Below are positions 17,865 to 25,727 of a stretch of DNA of 64,000 nt, in pieces. Where the stretch lies: NCBI GenBank assembly GCA_963762165.1, contig CAVXJN010000002.1, positions 248,001 through 312,000 on the forward strand, in the 5' to 3' direction. Position numbers and translations under genes: made by a program. Positions within the stretch are counted from its first letter, which is position 1. The number at the start of each line of letters is the position of its first letter. Under the pieces are notes generated by a model. It was not told the origin of the DNA, did no database searches, and worked only from the letters and a program-made list of their open reading frames with translations. The DNA comes from CAVXJN01 sp963762165. Its GTDB lineage: Bacteria > Pseudomonadota > Gammaproteobacteria > JASBUN01.

Positions 17865-18635
17865 ATGAATGTATTCGTATTCGATATCGAGACCATCCCC
17901 GACGTCAACAGCGGCCGTCGTCTGATGAAGCTGGAAGGTGTGAGCGACGAGGACGTAGCCAAGGCCATGTTCCATCAACGCCGCCAGGAAACGGGCGGCG
18001 AATTTCTGCGCCATCATTTACATCAGGTGGTGGCGATTTCCGCGGTACTTCGCAGCGGCGACAAGGTCAAGGTCTGGTCTCTGGGCGAGCCGGACTCCAG
18101 CGAAGCGGAGTTGATCCAGCGCTTCTTCGACGGCATCGACAAATTCGTGCCGACGTTGGTGTCCTGGAACGGGGGCGGCTTCGATTTGCCGGTATTGCAC
18201 TATCGCGCGCTGCTTCATGGCGTGTGCTGTACCCGCTATTGGGACAACGGCGACGAGGATCGCGACTTCCGTTGGAACAATTATCTCAGCCGCTATCACG
18301 CCCGGCATACGGATCTGATGGACGTGCTCTCGGCATATCAGCCCCGCGCTTGCGCGCCGCTGGACGATATCGCCACCATGCTCGGACTGCCCGGTAAAAT
18401 GGGCATGAACGGCGCTCAGGTCTGGGACGCATACTGCGACGGCGATATTCAGGGCATCCGCAATTATTGCGAGACCGACGTCCTCAATACCTATCTGGTC
18501 TATCTGCGTTTCGAACTGATCCGCGGCAAGCTGACACCGGAAGGCTATGACCGCGAGTGCCGGTTGTTGCGCGAGACCTTGAAAACCGACGATAAAGCGC
18601 ATTTCAATGAATTTCTTCAGGCCTGGAAGGCCTGA
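17865..18635 (+). CDS. DnaQ-fold 3'-5' exonuclease of the PolB-exonuclease-like family
   Basis: The 256-residue protein has the three exonuclease motifs. FDIET (residues 6-10) supplies Asp7 and Glu9. SWNGGGFDLPVL (about 103-114) supplies the second Asp, and YCETD (about 203-207) gives the third region. It matches the predicted exonucleases related to the DNA polymerase B proofreading domain. These are stand-alone proteins of unknown substrate, often placed beside cysM and rlmD. It begins 15 bp after cysM with ATG 17865. Confidence 0.85.
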   Translation: MNVFVFDIETIPDVNSGRRLMKLEGVSDEDVAKAMFHQRRQETGGEFLRHHLHQVVAISAVLRSGDKVKVWSLGEPDSSEAELIQRFFDGIDKFVPTLVSWNGGGFDLPVLHYRALLHGVCCTRYWDNGDEDRDFRWNNYLSRYHARHTDLMDVLSAYQPRACAPLDDIATMLGLPGKMGMNGAQVWDAYCDGDIQGIRNYCETDVLNTYLVYLRFELIRGKLTPEGYDRECRLLRETLKTDDKAHFNEFLQAWKA

Positions 18636-18664
18636 CAGCCCTTCCGACGATCGTATCCGAGTCG

Positions 18665-19996
18665 ATGGGACGTTCCCGTAAACCGAAGCTGCGCGTTTCC
18701 GCCGAACCGGTGGAAGCGCATATCGACTCTCTGGCCCATGACGGTCGGGGTGTCTGCCGCGTCCAAGGCAAGACCGTATTCGTGGATGGGGCGCTGGCAG
18801 GCGAAACCGTGCGTTTTCGCTACGTACGAGCCCACCGCAATTTCGACGAAGCGACGACCGAGGAAGTGCTCGTCGCCTCATCCGAGCGTGTCACACCGCG
18901 CTGTGCGCATTTCGGTATCTGCGGCGGTTGTGCTCTGCAGCATCTCGATTCCCAGGCGCAAATCGAAGCGAAACAAAATGTGCTGTTGGAAAATTTTCAG
19001 CGCCTGGGCAATGTCGAACCGGAACAGGTTCTGGCGCCTCTGACCGGTCCGATCTGGGGCTATCGCCGCAAGGCGCGCCTGGGCGTGAAATACGTCATCA
19101 AGAAAGAAAAGGTCCTGGTGGGTTTTCGCGAAAAGCATTCGCCGTACGTCGCCGAACTCAGCCGCTGCGAAGTGCTGCATCCCCTCGTGGGCGAGCGCAT
19201 CACCGAGCTGGCCGACTTGATCGCCGGCCTCGAAGCCTACAACAAAATTGCCCAGATCGAAGTGGCGGTGGACGACGCCCATGCGGCGTTGATCCTGCGC
19301 AATCTCAAGCCCCTCTCGGCTGCCGACCGGGATACCCTGACCGATTACGCGCAGCGCACGGGGCTGTACCTCTATCTGCAGCCGGGCGGACCCGACACCG
19401 TGACGCCACTGTATCCGCCGCACCCGACGCTATCCTATCGCGTGGCGGAACACGACCTGACCATTCGCTTCGAGCCCGGCGACTTCACCCAGGTCAACCT
19501 CGACATCAACGCCGATATGATCGACCGCGCGTTGGAACTGTTGGCCCCGGACCGCGATGCCCGAGTACTCGATCTGTTCTGCGGCCTCGGTAACTTCACC
19601 CTGCCGCTGGCACGCCGCGCGGCGGAAGTGGTCGGCGTCGAAGGCGACGCATCGTTGGTGCAACGCGCCTGCGACAACGCCGCCGCCAACCAAATCGACA
19701 ATGCGCGGTTCTATGCCTGCAATCTGGCCGAACCATTGGCGGGTCAGCCCTGGGCACGGCAGCAATTCAGCCACATTCTCCTGGACCCGCCACGTTCCGG
19801 TGCTCTGGAAATGATGCCCCAACTACCGAAGCTCGGTGCCCAACGGGTCGTCTACGTATCCTGTCATCCCGCGACCCTCGCCCGTGATGCAGGCGTCCTG
19901 GTCAACGACCATGGCTATCGTCTCAAGGCAGCCGGCGTGATGGACATGTTTCCCCACACGGCGCATGTGGAGTCGATTGCGTTGTTCGAGCGCTGA
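18665..19996 (+). CDS. rlmD: 23S rRNA (uracil-1939-C5)-methyltransferase RlmD (RumA)
   Basis: RlmD methylates U1939 of 23S rRNA with S-adenosylmethionine. The 443-residue protein has an N-terminal TRAM domain (about 10-70). Cys80, Cys86 and Cys89 (CAHFGICGGC) plus a later Cys in LSRCEVLHP form the [4Fe-4S] site. The methyltransferase domain contains VLDLFCGLGNFTLPLA, LLDPPRSGA and the catalytic VSCHPATLARD. Length fits the family. In Pseudomonas relA follows; here a mobile island follows instead. Confidence 0.96.
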   Translation: MGRSRKPKLRVSAEPVEAHIDSLAHDGRGVCRVQGKTVFVDGALAGETVRFRYVRAHRNFDEATTEEVLVASSERVTPRCAHFGICGGCALQHLDSQAQIEAKQNVLLENFQRLGNVEPEQVLAPLTGPIWGYRRKARLGVKYVIKKEKVLVGFREKHSPYVAELSRCEVLHPLVGERITELADLIAGLEAYNKIAQIEVAVDDAHAALILRNLKPLSAADRDTLTDYAQRTGLYLYLQPGGPDTVTPLYPPHPTLSYRVAEHDLTIRFEPGDFTQVNLDINADMIDRALELLAPDRDARVLDLFCGLGNFTLPLARRAAEVVGVEGDASLVQRACDNAAANQIDNARFYACNLAEPLAGQPWARQQFSHILLDPPRSGALEMMPQLPKLGAQRVVYVSCHPATLARDAGVLVNDHGYRLKAAGVMDMFPHTAHVESIALFER

Positions 19997-20443
19997 ACAC
20001 GATGCGCGGCAGTCGATCCTCGCGGAAGCTTGGAGACTTCGAAAGCGCGTGTAGTAATCGCACTACAATCCAACGACCGAAATAAAAAACTCCTGCAACG
20101 TAGTGTGCAGCGTTCATTTTTTAAATGTGCGCTAAGTTGTTGAACTCGCGAAATTCTTGATCTGTTAGCGGTTGCCCGGTAAGCCTTCCATACCGTTAAA
20201 CCACGGACTAATTTTTTATTCCGTGAAACCGCGGTATATTTACGGTAAATAATTATTGAGCAAGGTCACGCAGATGACTGAGCAATGGCGCATATCCTGT
20301 CGACTCTTTTCATCAATGCCGGAATTATCCGTCATTGAGACGTTCACTTATCGTTAGCCAGTGAAAACGAGAAGCCATGGAGTCGATCCCAGCCCTTGTA
20401 GAAATGTTAGCCACCGAGCTACAGCCATGGCGCTCCCGACGTC
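19997..20443. other. Gene-free, low-GC flank of the mobile island
   Basis: This 447-bp stretch between rlmD and the IS3-family element has no supportable gene. It is visibly richer in A and T than its surroundings. It contains one two-part inverted repeat, listed separately. I saw no relA remnant and no integrase gene. Confidence 0.6.
20191..20236. repeat. Two-part imperfect inverted repeat in the island flank
   Basis: TACCG (20191-20195) pairs with CGGTA (20232-20236), and CACGGA (20202-20207) pairs with TCCGTG (20220-20225), leaving internal loops. The central loop has TTTTTT. The bulged two-box layout is reminiscent of a recombination hairpin but lacks a recognisable core; it might also act as a terminator for rlmD. 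Confidence 0.35.
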
Positions 20444-20477
20444 ACCCCCGGATTGAGTAGCGCGACGATTTAGAGTC
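20444..20477 (+). repeat. Left inverted repeat of the IS3-family element
   Basis: A 34-bp end that matches the complement of 21602-21635 at 28 positions. The shared blocks are ACCCCCG at the tip, TTGAGTAGCG in the middle and TTTAGAGTC inside. Confidence 0.8.
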
Positions 20478-20503
20478 CAATCCTAACCGGAAGGAGATTG
20501 GAC

Positions 20504-20767
20504 ATGAAGAAGCGGTTTACAGAAGAACAAATCATTGGATTCCTGCGGGAAGCGGATGCGGGGGTGAAGATTAAGGACCTGTGCCGTCGGCACGGGTTTT
20601 CGGAAGCGAGCTACTACCTGTGGCGCAACAAGTTCGGTGGCCTGGATGTGTCGGAGGCCAAGCGGCTGAAGGCGCTGGAGTCGGAGAATACCCGGCTCAA
20701 GAAGCTGCTGGCCGAGGCGGCGCTGGAGCAGGAAGTGACGCGCGAGGCGTTGCGAAAAAAGTGGTAG
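20504..20767 (+). CDS. IS3-family transposase OrfA (DNA-binding part)
   Basis: The 87-residue protein starts at ATG 20504 after a GGAAGGAGA ribosome site. It has the IS3 helix-turn-helix (FTEEQIIGFLREADAG to GFSEASYYLWRNKFGG, about residues 4-48). A leucine-zipper stretch (LKALESENTRLKKLLAEAALE) follows at about 55-75. The frame ends with the slippery A-AAA-AAG and then TGG TAG, so OrfA alone is made unless the ribosome slips into orfB. Confidence 0.92.
   Translation: MKKRFTEEQIIGFLREADAGVKIKDLCRRHGFSEASYYLWRNKFGGLDVSEAKRLKALESENTRLKKLLAEAALEQEVTREALRKKW
20755..20761 (+). promoter_or_regulatory. Programmed -1 frameshift site of the IS3-family element
   Basis: AAAAAAG lies 4 bases before the orfA stop and is in phase as A-AAA-AAG. 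Slipping back one base joins orfA to orfB to give the OrfAB transposase. This is the known mechanism in the IS3 family. Confidence 0.85.
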
Positions 20768-21609
20768 GCGCACCGGCTCGTCGCGAGGTGGTGCGCTGGA
20801 TGTGTGGCCGGGGGCTGTCGGAGCGCCTTGCGCTGAAGGCCGTAGGCATGAGCGCGAGCAGTTTGCGCTACCAGCCGGCGCCGGATCGCAACGCAGCGCT
20901 ACGGGACTCGATCCTGACGCTCGCGCATCGCCATCGCCGCTACGGTGCGGGCATGATCTACCTGAAGCTGCGCCAGCGGGGGCTGCTGGTCAACCACAAG
21001 CGGGTGGAGAGGCTGTACGCCGAAGCGCGTTTGCAGGTGCGTCGCCGCAAGCGCAAGAAGGTGCCGGTAGGCGAACGTCAGCCGCTGGTGCGACCGGCGA
21101 GCGCCAACGAGGTATGGTCGATGGACTTCGTGTTCGATCGCAGCGCCGATGGTCGTGTAATCAAGTGCCTGACGATCATCGATGATGCCACGCATGAGGC
21201 AGTGGCCATTGTACCGGAGCGGGCGATCGGCGGAGCACACCTGACTCGAATCCTCGATCAACTGGCGACCACGCGTGGCCTACCACGGGTGATTCGGACA
21301 GATAACGGCAAGGAGTTCTGCGGTCGCGCGATGCTCACCTGGGCGCACACCCATCACGTGACCTTGCGACTGATCGAACCGGGCAAGCCGAACCAGAATG
21401 CCTACATCGAGTCATTCAACGGTCGCTTGCGCGATGAATGTCTGAACGAGCACTGGTTCTTGAACCTGGCACACGCACGCGCCCTCATCGAGACCTGGCG
21501 CCGAGAGTACAACGAGGAGCGACCAAAGAAGGCATTAGGCGGATTAACGCCCGTCGCCTATGCGAAGCAGCTGGCGGAAAACTCGGCTACAGTGGCAACC
21601 AGACTCTAA
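20759..21609 (+). CDS. IS3-family transposase OrfB (DDE integrase domain)
   Basis: This frame is read as part of OrfAB after the slip at 20755-20761. An N-terminal HTH_21-type region (HRHRRYGAGMIYLKLR) precedes the rve integrase core. The catalytic residues are Asp in WSMDFVFD, Asp in RTDNGKEF and Glu in AYIESFNGRLRDE. The tail LGGLTPVAYAKQ is typical. The frame is intact up to TAA 21607-21609, which sits in the right inverted repeat. The element may therefore be active. Confidence 0.92.
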
Positions 21610-21635
21610 ACCCGCCCGCTACTCAAGACGGGGGT
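21602..21635 (-). repeat. Right inverted repeat of the IS3-family element
   Basis: The complement of the left end with 6 mismatches in 34. It overlaps the last codons of orfB. Confidence 0.8.
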
Positions 21636-21644
21636 CGCTCCTAC

Positions 21645-22016
21645 ATGATCGCTGTCGATGGGCGAAATGGTGTTGGCAAAAGCCCACTGGCTAGAAAGCT
21701 ATCTTTCGAACTTAAGGTGCCGCTGGTGGAAACTGATCTTTTTCTTGTTCCAAATTCGGGCGGGCCGAAGTATCGGAAGGAGTGCTTAACTCACGTTATT
21801 AATGCGAGGCTTGACCTTGATCGGCCAGTACTTGTCGAAGGTATCTTTGTCCGAAGGCTGCTCAAGAGTCTTGGCGTCGAGCCGAACTTCGTGGTTCATG
21901 TCACGTCGGATGGCTGGGAGGGTAGCTATACGTGGTCCGAGCCGTTCGAAGAATACGAAGCCGAGTTCAAACGGAGTACTGCCCACCGCCACGTTAACTG
22001 GCGAGGCTCTGAGTAG
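21645..22016 (+). CDS. Small P-loop nucleoside/adenylate kinase-like protein, cassette-like gene
   Basis: The 123-residue product starts at ATG 21645, 9 bp beyond the IS right end. It opens with a Walker A motif (DGRNGVGKS, residues 5-13), then the ETDLFL and RPVLVEGIF segments seen in uridine-kinase-like and zeta-toxin-like P-loop proteins. It is shorter than typical kinases (about 170-200 residues), and the C-terminus may be lost. The substrate is unknown. Base composition is lower in GC than the core genes. A likely attC site starts 6 bp after its stop, the layout of an integron gene cassette. Confidence 0.55.
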   Translation: MIAVDGRNGVGKSPLARKLSFELKVPLVETDLFLVPNSGGPKYRKECLTHVINARLDLDRPVLVEGIFVRRLLKSLGVEPNFVVHVTSDGWEGSYTWSEPFEEYEAEFKRSTAHRHVNWRGSE

Positions 22017-22022
22017 AACCAT

Positions 22023-22103
22023 GGCTAACAATGCCGTAAACGCGGAAGCATTTTCCGTTCGCTGCGCTCACTACAAATGCGCCGGTTACGGCTGGCGTTA
22101 GGC
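22023..22103 (+). other. Probable integron attC recombination site
   Basis: The 81-bp segment begins GGCTAAC (22023-22029) and ends GTTAGGC (22097-22103), a core site fitting GTTRRRY. The outer 7-mers are complementary except for one base. Inside them GCCGTAA near the left end is complementary to TTACGGC near the right end, and further imperfect pairing continues to ATTT/AAAT. An imperfect hairpin with these cores is the hallmark of attC. It lies between two small ORFs, with the second start codon directly after the core. No integrase gene is in the window. Confidence 0.6.
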
Positions 22104-22577
22104 GTGGAACGTGTGGACTACGAAGCAAGGATCAACACAGCGCTGGGAAAAATCCTCAGGAACTTCAATTTTCTCGAATTGAATTTGGGGCTATGTCTGA
22201 GAGCGCTGGCTCACCCGAGCGAACCAAGCGACTCGCACGGCTTTTTAAATCGAGCAGGTATGCGAGAAACAATCGAGAGGCTTAAGAAGCTCCTCGCGGC
22301 CTGCGAGCACATTCCAGATATCAGTGCTTTCGAAGAATGGGCGATGCGTGCCGAAGAAATTCGTCCGTTGAGAAATTACTATGTCCATGCCACCTGGGAT
22401 TATCTGCCGCTTCGAGAAGAGTCCCCTTTGGAGTTCAGAATTCCTCCTTGGAAAAGGGAGCAAATCGAAGGAAGGTCACAAGGTGCGATGCGAATAGAAG
22501 ATCTCGAAGCGGATGCCGACAGGATTGAAGCTATTTTTGATGAGTTTCAGTCCATTAGACGGCAATACGGTGTTTAG
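22104..22577 (+). CDS. Hypothetical protein, cassette-like gene
   Basis: The protein is about 157 residues if it starts at GTG 22104, directly after the attC core; GTG 22113 is the alternative. It begins VERVDYEARINTALGKILRNFNFLELNLG, a helical region, and contains LRNYYVHATWDY. A helix with RN and H of this type recalls MAE/HEPN-like and RES-associated helical proteins, but I cannot assign a family with confidence. A charged C-terminal helix (IEDLEADADRIEAIFDEFQ) follows. GC is low and codon use differs from the core genes. Its own downstream attC is missing, replaced by an IS remnant. Confidence 0.55.
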   Translation: MERVDYEARINTALGKILRNFNFLELNLGLCLRALAHPSEPSDSHGFLNRAGMRETIERLKKLLAACEHIPDISAFEEWAMRAEEIRPLRNYYVHATWDYLPLREESPLEFRIPPWKREQIEGRSQGAMRIEDLEADADRIEAIFDEFQSIRRQYGV

Positions 22578-22579
22578 CG

Positions 22580-22828
22580 CATCGCCAACTGCTAGAAGAA
22601 CACAATATCGTGCAAAGCATGAGCAGGAAAGCGATGCCGTGCGACAACGCCCATATGGAATCATTCTTCAAAACGCTAAAAAGCGAACTAATTGAGAAAC
22701 GTTGGTTCAACGGAAAGGCAGAAGCTGTGGCTCGTATCATGGACTATATCAGCTACTACAACCATGAACGAATACACTCGAGTCTGGGATACATGTCACC
22801 TGTCGAATACGAATCTAAGGCCGCGTGA
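22580..22828 (+). pseudogene. 3' remnant of a second IS3-family transposase
   Basis: An open frame of about 82 codons reads HRQLLEEHNIVQSMSRK, then the catalytic-Glu region DNAHMESFFKTLKSELIE, then YYNHERIHSSLGYMSPVEYE. This is the C-terminal part of an IS3-family (IS150-like) OrfB. The first two catalytic Asp residues are missing because the 5' part is gone. It starts right at the stop of the upstream cassette gene. The following TGTCCATTTTTTGGG (from about 22835) looks like the right end of such an element. It is unrelated in sequence to the complete element at 20444. Confidence 0.85.
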
Positions 22829-22860
22829 TGAAAGTGTCCATTTTTTGGGAGCAAGTCCAG

Positions 22861-22910
22861 ACGCAAACTACGCTGCGCTTCGTTTGCGCCGCACGGCTTG
22901 TACGTTATGT
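22861..22910 (+). other. Possible right half of an attC site
   Basis: ACGCAAAC (22861-22868) and GTTTGCGC (22882-22889) form a stem of 7 of 8 pairs. The segment ends GTTATGT (22904-22910), one base off the GTTRRRY core, 9 bases before an ATG. The left half would have been removed by the IS remnant. Confidence 0.3.
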
Positions 22911-22919
22911 TGAGTAGCG

Positions 22920-23024
22920 ATGAAACGGCTCTACGAACATCCAGAGGATTTCGAAGCGACAATCACGGTGTTTACTAAAGCCCAAGGCGGGCGAGAGACG
23001 CTGCCGTTTAATGGAACCCAGTAA
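22920..23024 (+). pseudogene. Short broken cassette-like ORF
   Basis: An ATG at 22920 opens 34 codons beginning MKRLYEHPEDFEATITVF. After the stop at about 23024, a different frame gives PSKIWPAITEYGGYLSRF. Small proteins encoded in integron cassettes often have a comparable beta-strand-rich start followed by a related KIY/W-P segment, so a frameshifted remnant is possible. The evidence is weak, and this may be non-coding. Confidence 0.25.
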
Positions 23025-23201
23025 AATTTGGCCGGCGATTACTGAGTACGGCGGTTACTTGAGCCGGTTCTGTTGTTTACGAGAATAGCCATAGCGCGCC
23101 CCGGTGGCTATCAGCCTCTGACTTGGACAGGCGCGTGAATTCTTTGGGCATAAGAAGTGCCAGATGCGTCTGTCGGACTCAGGGTAATAATAGGGGTTGG
23201 C

Positions 23202-24233
23202 ATGGAAATCAATCGGGGTCTCCTTCGAGAAGCATCGGAAAGCGGCATCATCAGCGATCAGCAGGCGGAGCGGCTGTGGGAATTCCTGAGCGCATCGGCA
23301 AAGGACACTCCGAGCTTCCGCTTCACACACATTCTTTACTACCTCGGCGGATTGCTCGCCATCGGTGCAATGAGCTTGTTCATGACGCTCGGGTGGGAGC
23401 GCTTCGGGGGATGGGGATTATTTTTCATCGCGCTCGCGTACGCCGGCGCAGGGCTCTGGCTGACGGAGGTCTTGCGCAGTCGTCGGTTGCTGATTCCCGC
23501 CGGCATTACGGCAACCTTTGTTGTCGTGCTAACGCCGTTGGCAGTTTACGGCATTCAAGCCGCACTCGGTTGGTGGGCGGAAGGGAAGGTGTTTCGTGAG
23601 TACCACACCGCGATTGATTGGCGCTGGTTGTTCATGGAGCTCGCGACGCTCGCGAGCGGCGCGGTCGTCTTGTGGCGCTACCGTCTGCCATTCGTGGTCA
23701 TGCCCGTGGCGGTAACGCTCTGGTATATGAGCATGGATTTGACTCCCTTCTTGTTCGGTGAAGCGGACGCGACCTGGGAGCTGCGAAAATTCGTGTCGCT
23801 GTGGTTCGGGCTGTTGGTCGTGCTGTTGGCGTTCTGGGTGGACATGCGGACGCGGCATACTCAAGACTTCGCATTTTGGCTCTATCTATTCGGCGTCATC
23901 GCGTTCTGGGGCGGATTGTCGATGATGCATTCAGACAGTGAACTGAGCAAGTTCGCATATCTCTGTATCAACCTCGTCATGATTGTGGTCGGAGCCGTAT
24001 TGTCGCGCAGGGTCTTTGCTGTGTTCGGTGGCTTAGGTGCAACGGGTTATCTCGGGCATCTGGCTCACGATGTCTTCAAGGACAGTATGATGTTTCCGTT
24101 CGTCTTGACCATGATCGGCCTGGCGGTGATCTACATCGGCATTATCTGGCAACGGCACGAGCAAAGGATCAGCAGCAAACTGCAGGGATTGCTTCCTTTG
24201 CCTATGAGGGAGCTGCTCGCGGAAAGAAATTGA
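23202..24233 (+). CDS. DUF2157-like multipass inner-membrane protein
   Basis: The 343-residue protein starts at ATG 23202, preferred over ATG 23157 because AGGGG lies a few bases upstream. A soluble N-terminal helix pair (INRGLLREASESGIISDQQAERLWEFL) matches the start of DUF2157 proteins. About ten hydrophobic segments follow, from ILYYLGGLLAIGAMSLFM near residue 46 to FVLTMIGLAVIYIGIIW near residue 305. Function is unknown. It stands alone on the edge of the mobile island; flanking gaps of more than 240 bp suggest its own transcript. Confidence 0.7.
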   Translation: MEINRGLLREASESGIISDQQAERLWEFLSASAKDTPSFRFTHILYYLGGLLAIGAMSLFMTLGWERFGGWGLFFIALAYAGAGLWLTEVLRSRRLLIPAGITATFVVVLTPLAVYGIQAALGWWAEGKVFREYHTAIDWRWLFMELATLASGAVVLWRYRLPFVVMPVAVTLWYMSMDLTPFLFGEADATWELRKFVSLWFGLLVVLLAFWVDMRTRHTQDFAFWLYLFGVIAFWGGLSMMHSDSELSKFAYLCINLVMIVVGAVLSRRVFAVFGGLGATGYLGHLAHDVFKDSMMFPFVLTMIGLAVIYIGIIWQRHEQRISSKLQGLLPLPMRELLAERN

Positions 24234-24482
24234 GCTAGCACAGCGCCGGTCCAAAAGAACGCATTTCGAAGAAAGCCGGCCAAATGCTGCAAGCGGCCAT
24301 GGGCGACGTGTTCGTGCCGGGTTGTTGTCACTTTGCACGGTCTAAATCCTTCGAGTTGTCCTGTCCGCCAAAGGCGCGCTAGTTCGAGCGGCTTTATGTA
24401 CGTCGTGAGCAAACCGACCCGGATTATCTAAACTCGCTGCTAGCAACGTACGCGACCGCTAACACCGATTTGGAGCGCTGCC

Positions 24483-25604
24483 ATGTCCAGGCAATACCCA
24501 GCCGTCGATCCAGAAGGCCTGCTCGAGTACTCGGTGGTATTCACCGATCGTGCGCTGAATCATATGTCGCAGACGTTTCAGCACGTGATGCGCGATATAT
24601 CGGCCAACTTGAAACGTGTCTACGGAGCGGCAGCGGTCGCGGTAGTTCCCGGCGGCGGCACCTTCGGTATGGAAGCGGTCGCGCGTCAGTTGGCCACGGG
24701 TCGAAGGTGTCTGGTGATCCGCAACGGTTTTTTCAGTTATCGCTGGAGCCAGATCTTCGAAATGGGCGGGATTCCGTCCCAGGAAATCGTACTTAAGGCG
24801 CGGCCGCTGTCGGCCGAGCCGCAGGCGCCCTGGACTCCGGCGCCGTTGGACGAGGTTGTTGAGACCATCGACCGGGTGCGGCCCGACCTGGTGTTCGCAC
24901 CGCACGTGGAGACCGCGGCCGGCATATTGCTGCCGGATGATTATCTCGAGGCGATCGCCGAGGCAACCCATGCCGGCGGCGGTCTGTTCGTTCTGGATTG
25001 CATCGCTTCCGGGGCGTTGTGGATCGATATGCGCGCGCTGGGTATCGATGTTCTCATCAGTGCGCCGCAAAAAGGTTGGAGCGCGCCGCCGTCGAGCGGA
25101 CTGGTGATGCTCGGAGACGATGCGGTCGCCAGGGTCGAGGCGACCCGCAGCACCAGCTTCGCGGCGGATCTGCTGAAATGGCTGCAAATCATGCGCGCCT
25201 ATGAAGCCGGGGGCCATGCCTATCATGCAACCATGCCCACCGACGCCCTGGTGCAGTTTCGGGACAGTATGTTCGAGACCGAGCGCAGCGGGCTCGACGC
25301 CATGCGCGAACGCCAACAGGCGTTGGGCCGCGCAGTACGGGATCTTTTGGCGCAGCGCGGGTTCAAAAGTGTTGCGGCGCAGGAATTTGCGGCACCGGGC
25401 GTCGTGGTATGCCATACCACGGATGATACATTGCCCAAAAAGTTCTTGGCCCAGGGCGTGCAGATTGCGGCCGGTGTGCCACTGATGTGTGACGAGCCGG
25501 CGGACTTCAAGACGTTTCGCATCGGGCTGTTCGGTCTCGACAAGTTGCACGACGTCGAGGGAACGGTCGCAAACCTGGCGCGGGCGCTGGATGGAATCGA
25601 ATAG
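24483..25604 (+). CDS. Class V PLP-dependent aminotransferase
   Basis: The 373-residue protein belongs to the alanine-glyoxylate / serine-pyruvate aminotransferase group. It has VVPGGGTFGMEAV (phosphate-binding region, about 53-65), the FVLDCIASGALWIDM stretch with the PLP-binding Asp (about 171), and the Schiff-base lysine in SAPQKGW (Lys197). The C-terminal small domain ends FRIGLFGLDKLHDVEGTV. Substrate specificity cannot be read from sequence. An ATG with no strong ribosome site was chosen by homology of the start. The gene seems monocistronic. Confidence 0.85.
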   Translation: MSRQYPAVDPEGLLEYSVVFTDRALNHMSQTFQHVMRDISANLKRVYGAAAVAVVPGGGTFGMEAVARQLATGRRCLVIRNGFFSYRWSQIFEMGGIPSQEIVLKARPLSAEPQAPWTPAPLDEVVETIDRVRPDLVFAPHVETAAGILLPDDYLEAIAEATHAGGGLFVLDCIASGALWIDMRALGIDVLISAPQKGWSAPPSSGLVMLGDDAVARVEATRSTSFAADLLKWLQIMRAYEAGGHAYHATMPTDALVQFRDSMFETERSGLDAMRERQQALGRAVRDLLAQRGFKSVAAQEFAAPGVVVCHTTDDTLPKKFLAQGVQIAAGVPLMCDEPADFKTFRIGLFGLDKLHDVEGTVANLARALDGIE

Positions 25605-25727
25605 CAACGTGAGTATCCGGAAGCGACCGGCGCGGCGAGTGACAATGGTGCGAGGGGACTCGGGTTCTATTCGAGGATGCGGTGCCTGCCGGTCCGGATG
25701 GCAAAAGGCACGGCTGACGGTGAAACC

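Larger units (their letters stand above)
20444..21635 (+). mobile_element. Complete IS3-family insertion sequence
   Basis: The element is about 1,192 bp and carries orfA and orfB joined by a -1 frameshift site. Its 34-bp ends are imperfect inverted repeats (20444-20477 and 21602-21635) that agree at 28 of 34 positions. They share ACCCCCG, TTGAGTAGCG and TTTAGAGTC in the same order. Length, two-ORF layout and DDE transposase are all typical of the family. No matching target duplication is visible in the flanking bases, so the true tips may lie a base or two off, or the flanks may have rearranged. Confidence 0.88.
22829..23201. other. Island right flank: IS end, partial attC-like hairpin and a short broken ORF
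   Basis: This 373-bp stretch has no complete gene. It holds the presumed IS right end (near 22835-22860), a partial attC-like hairpin (22861-22910) and a short ORF at 22920. From about 23030 composition becomes like the chromosome again. Confidence 0.5.

Noticed and set aside
20436..21642. Target-site duplication of the IS3-family element
   Set aside because: Left flank ...GACGTC and right flank CGCTCC... share no 3-5 bp repeat at the inferred tips.
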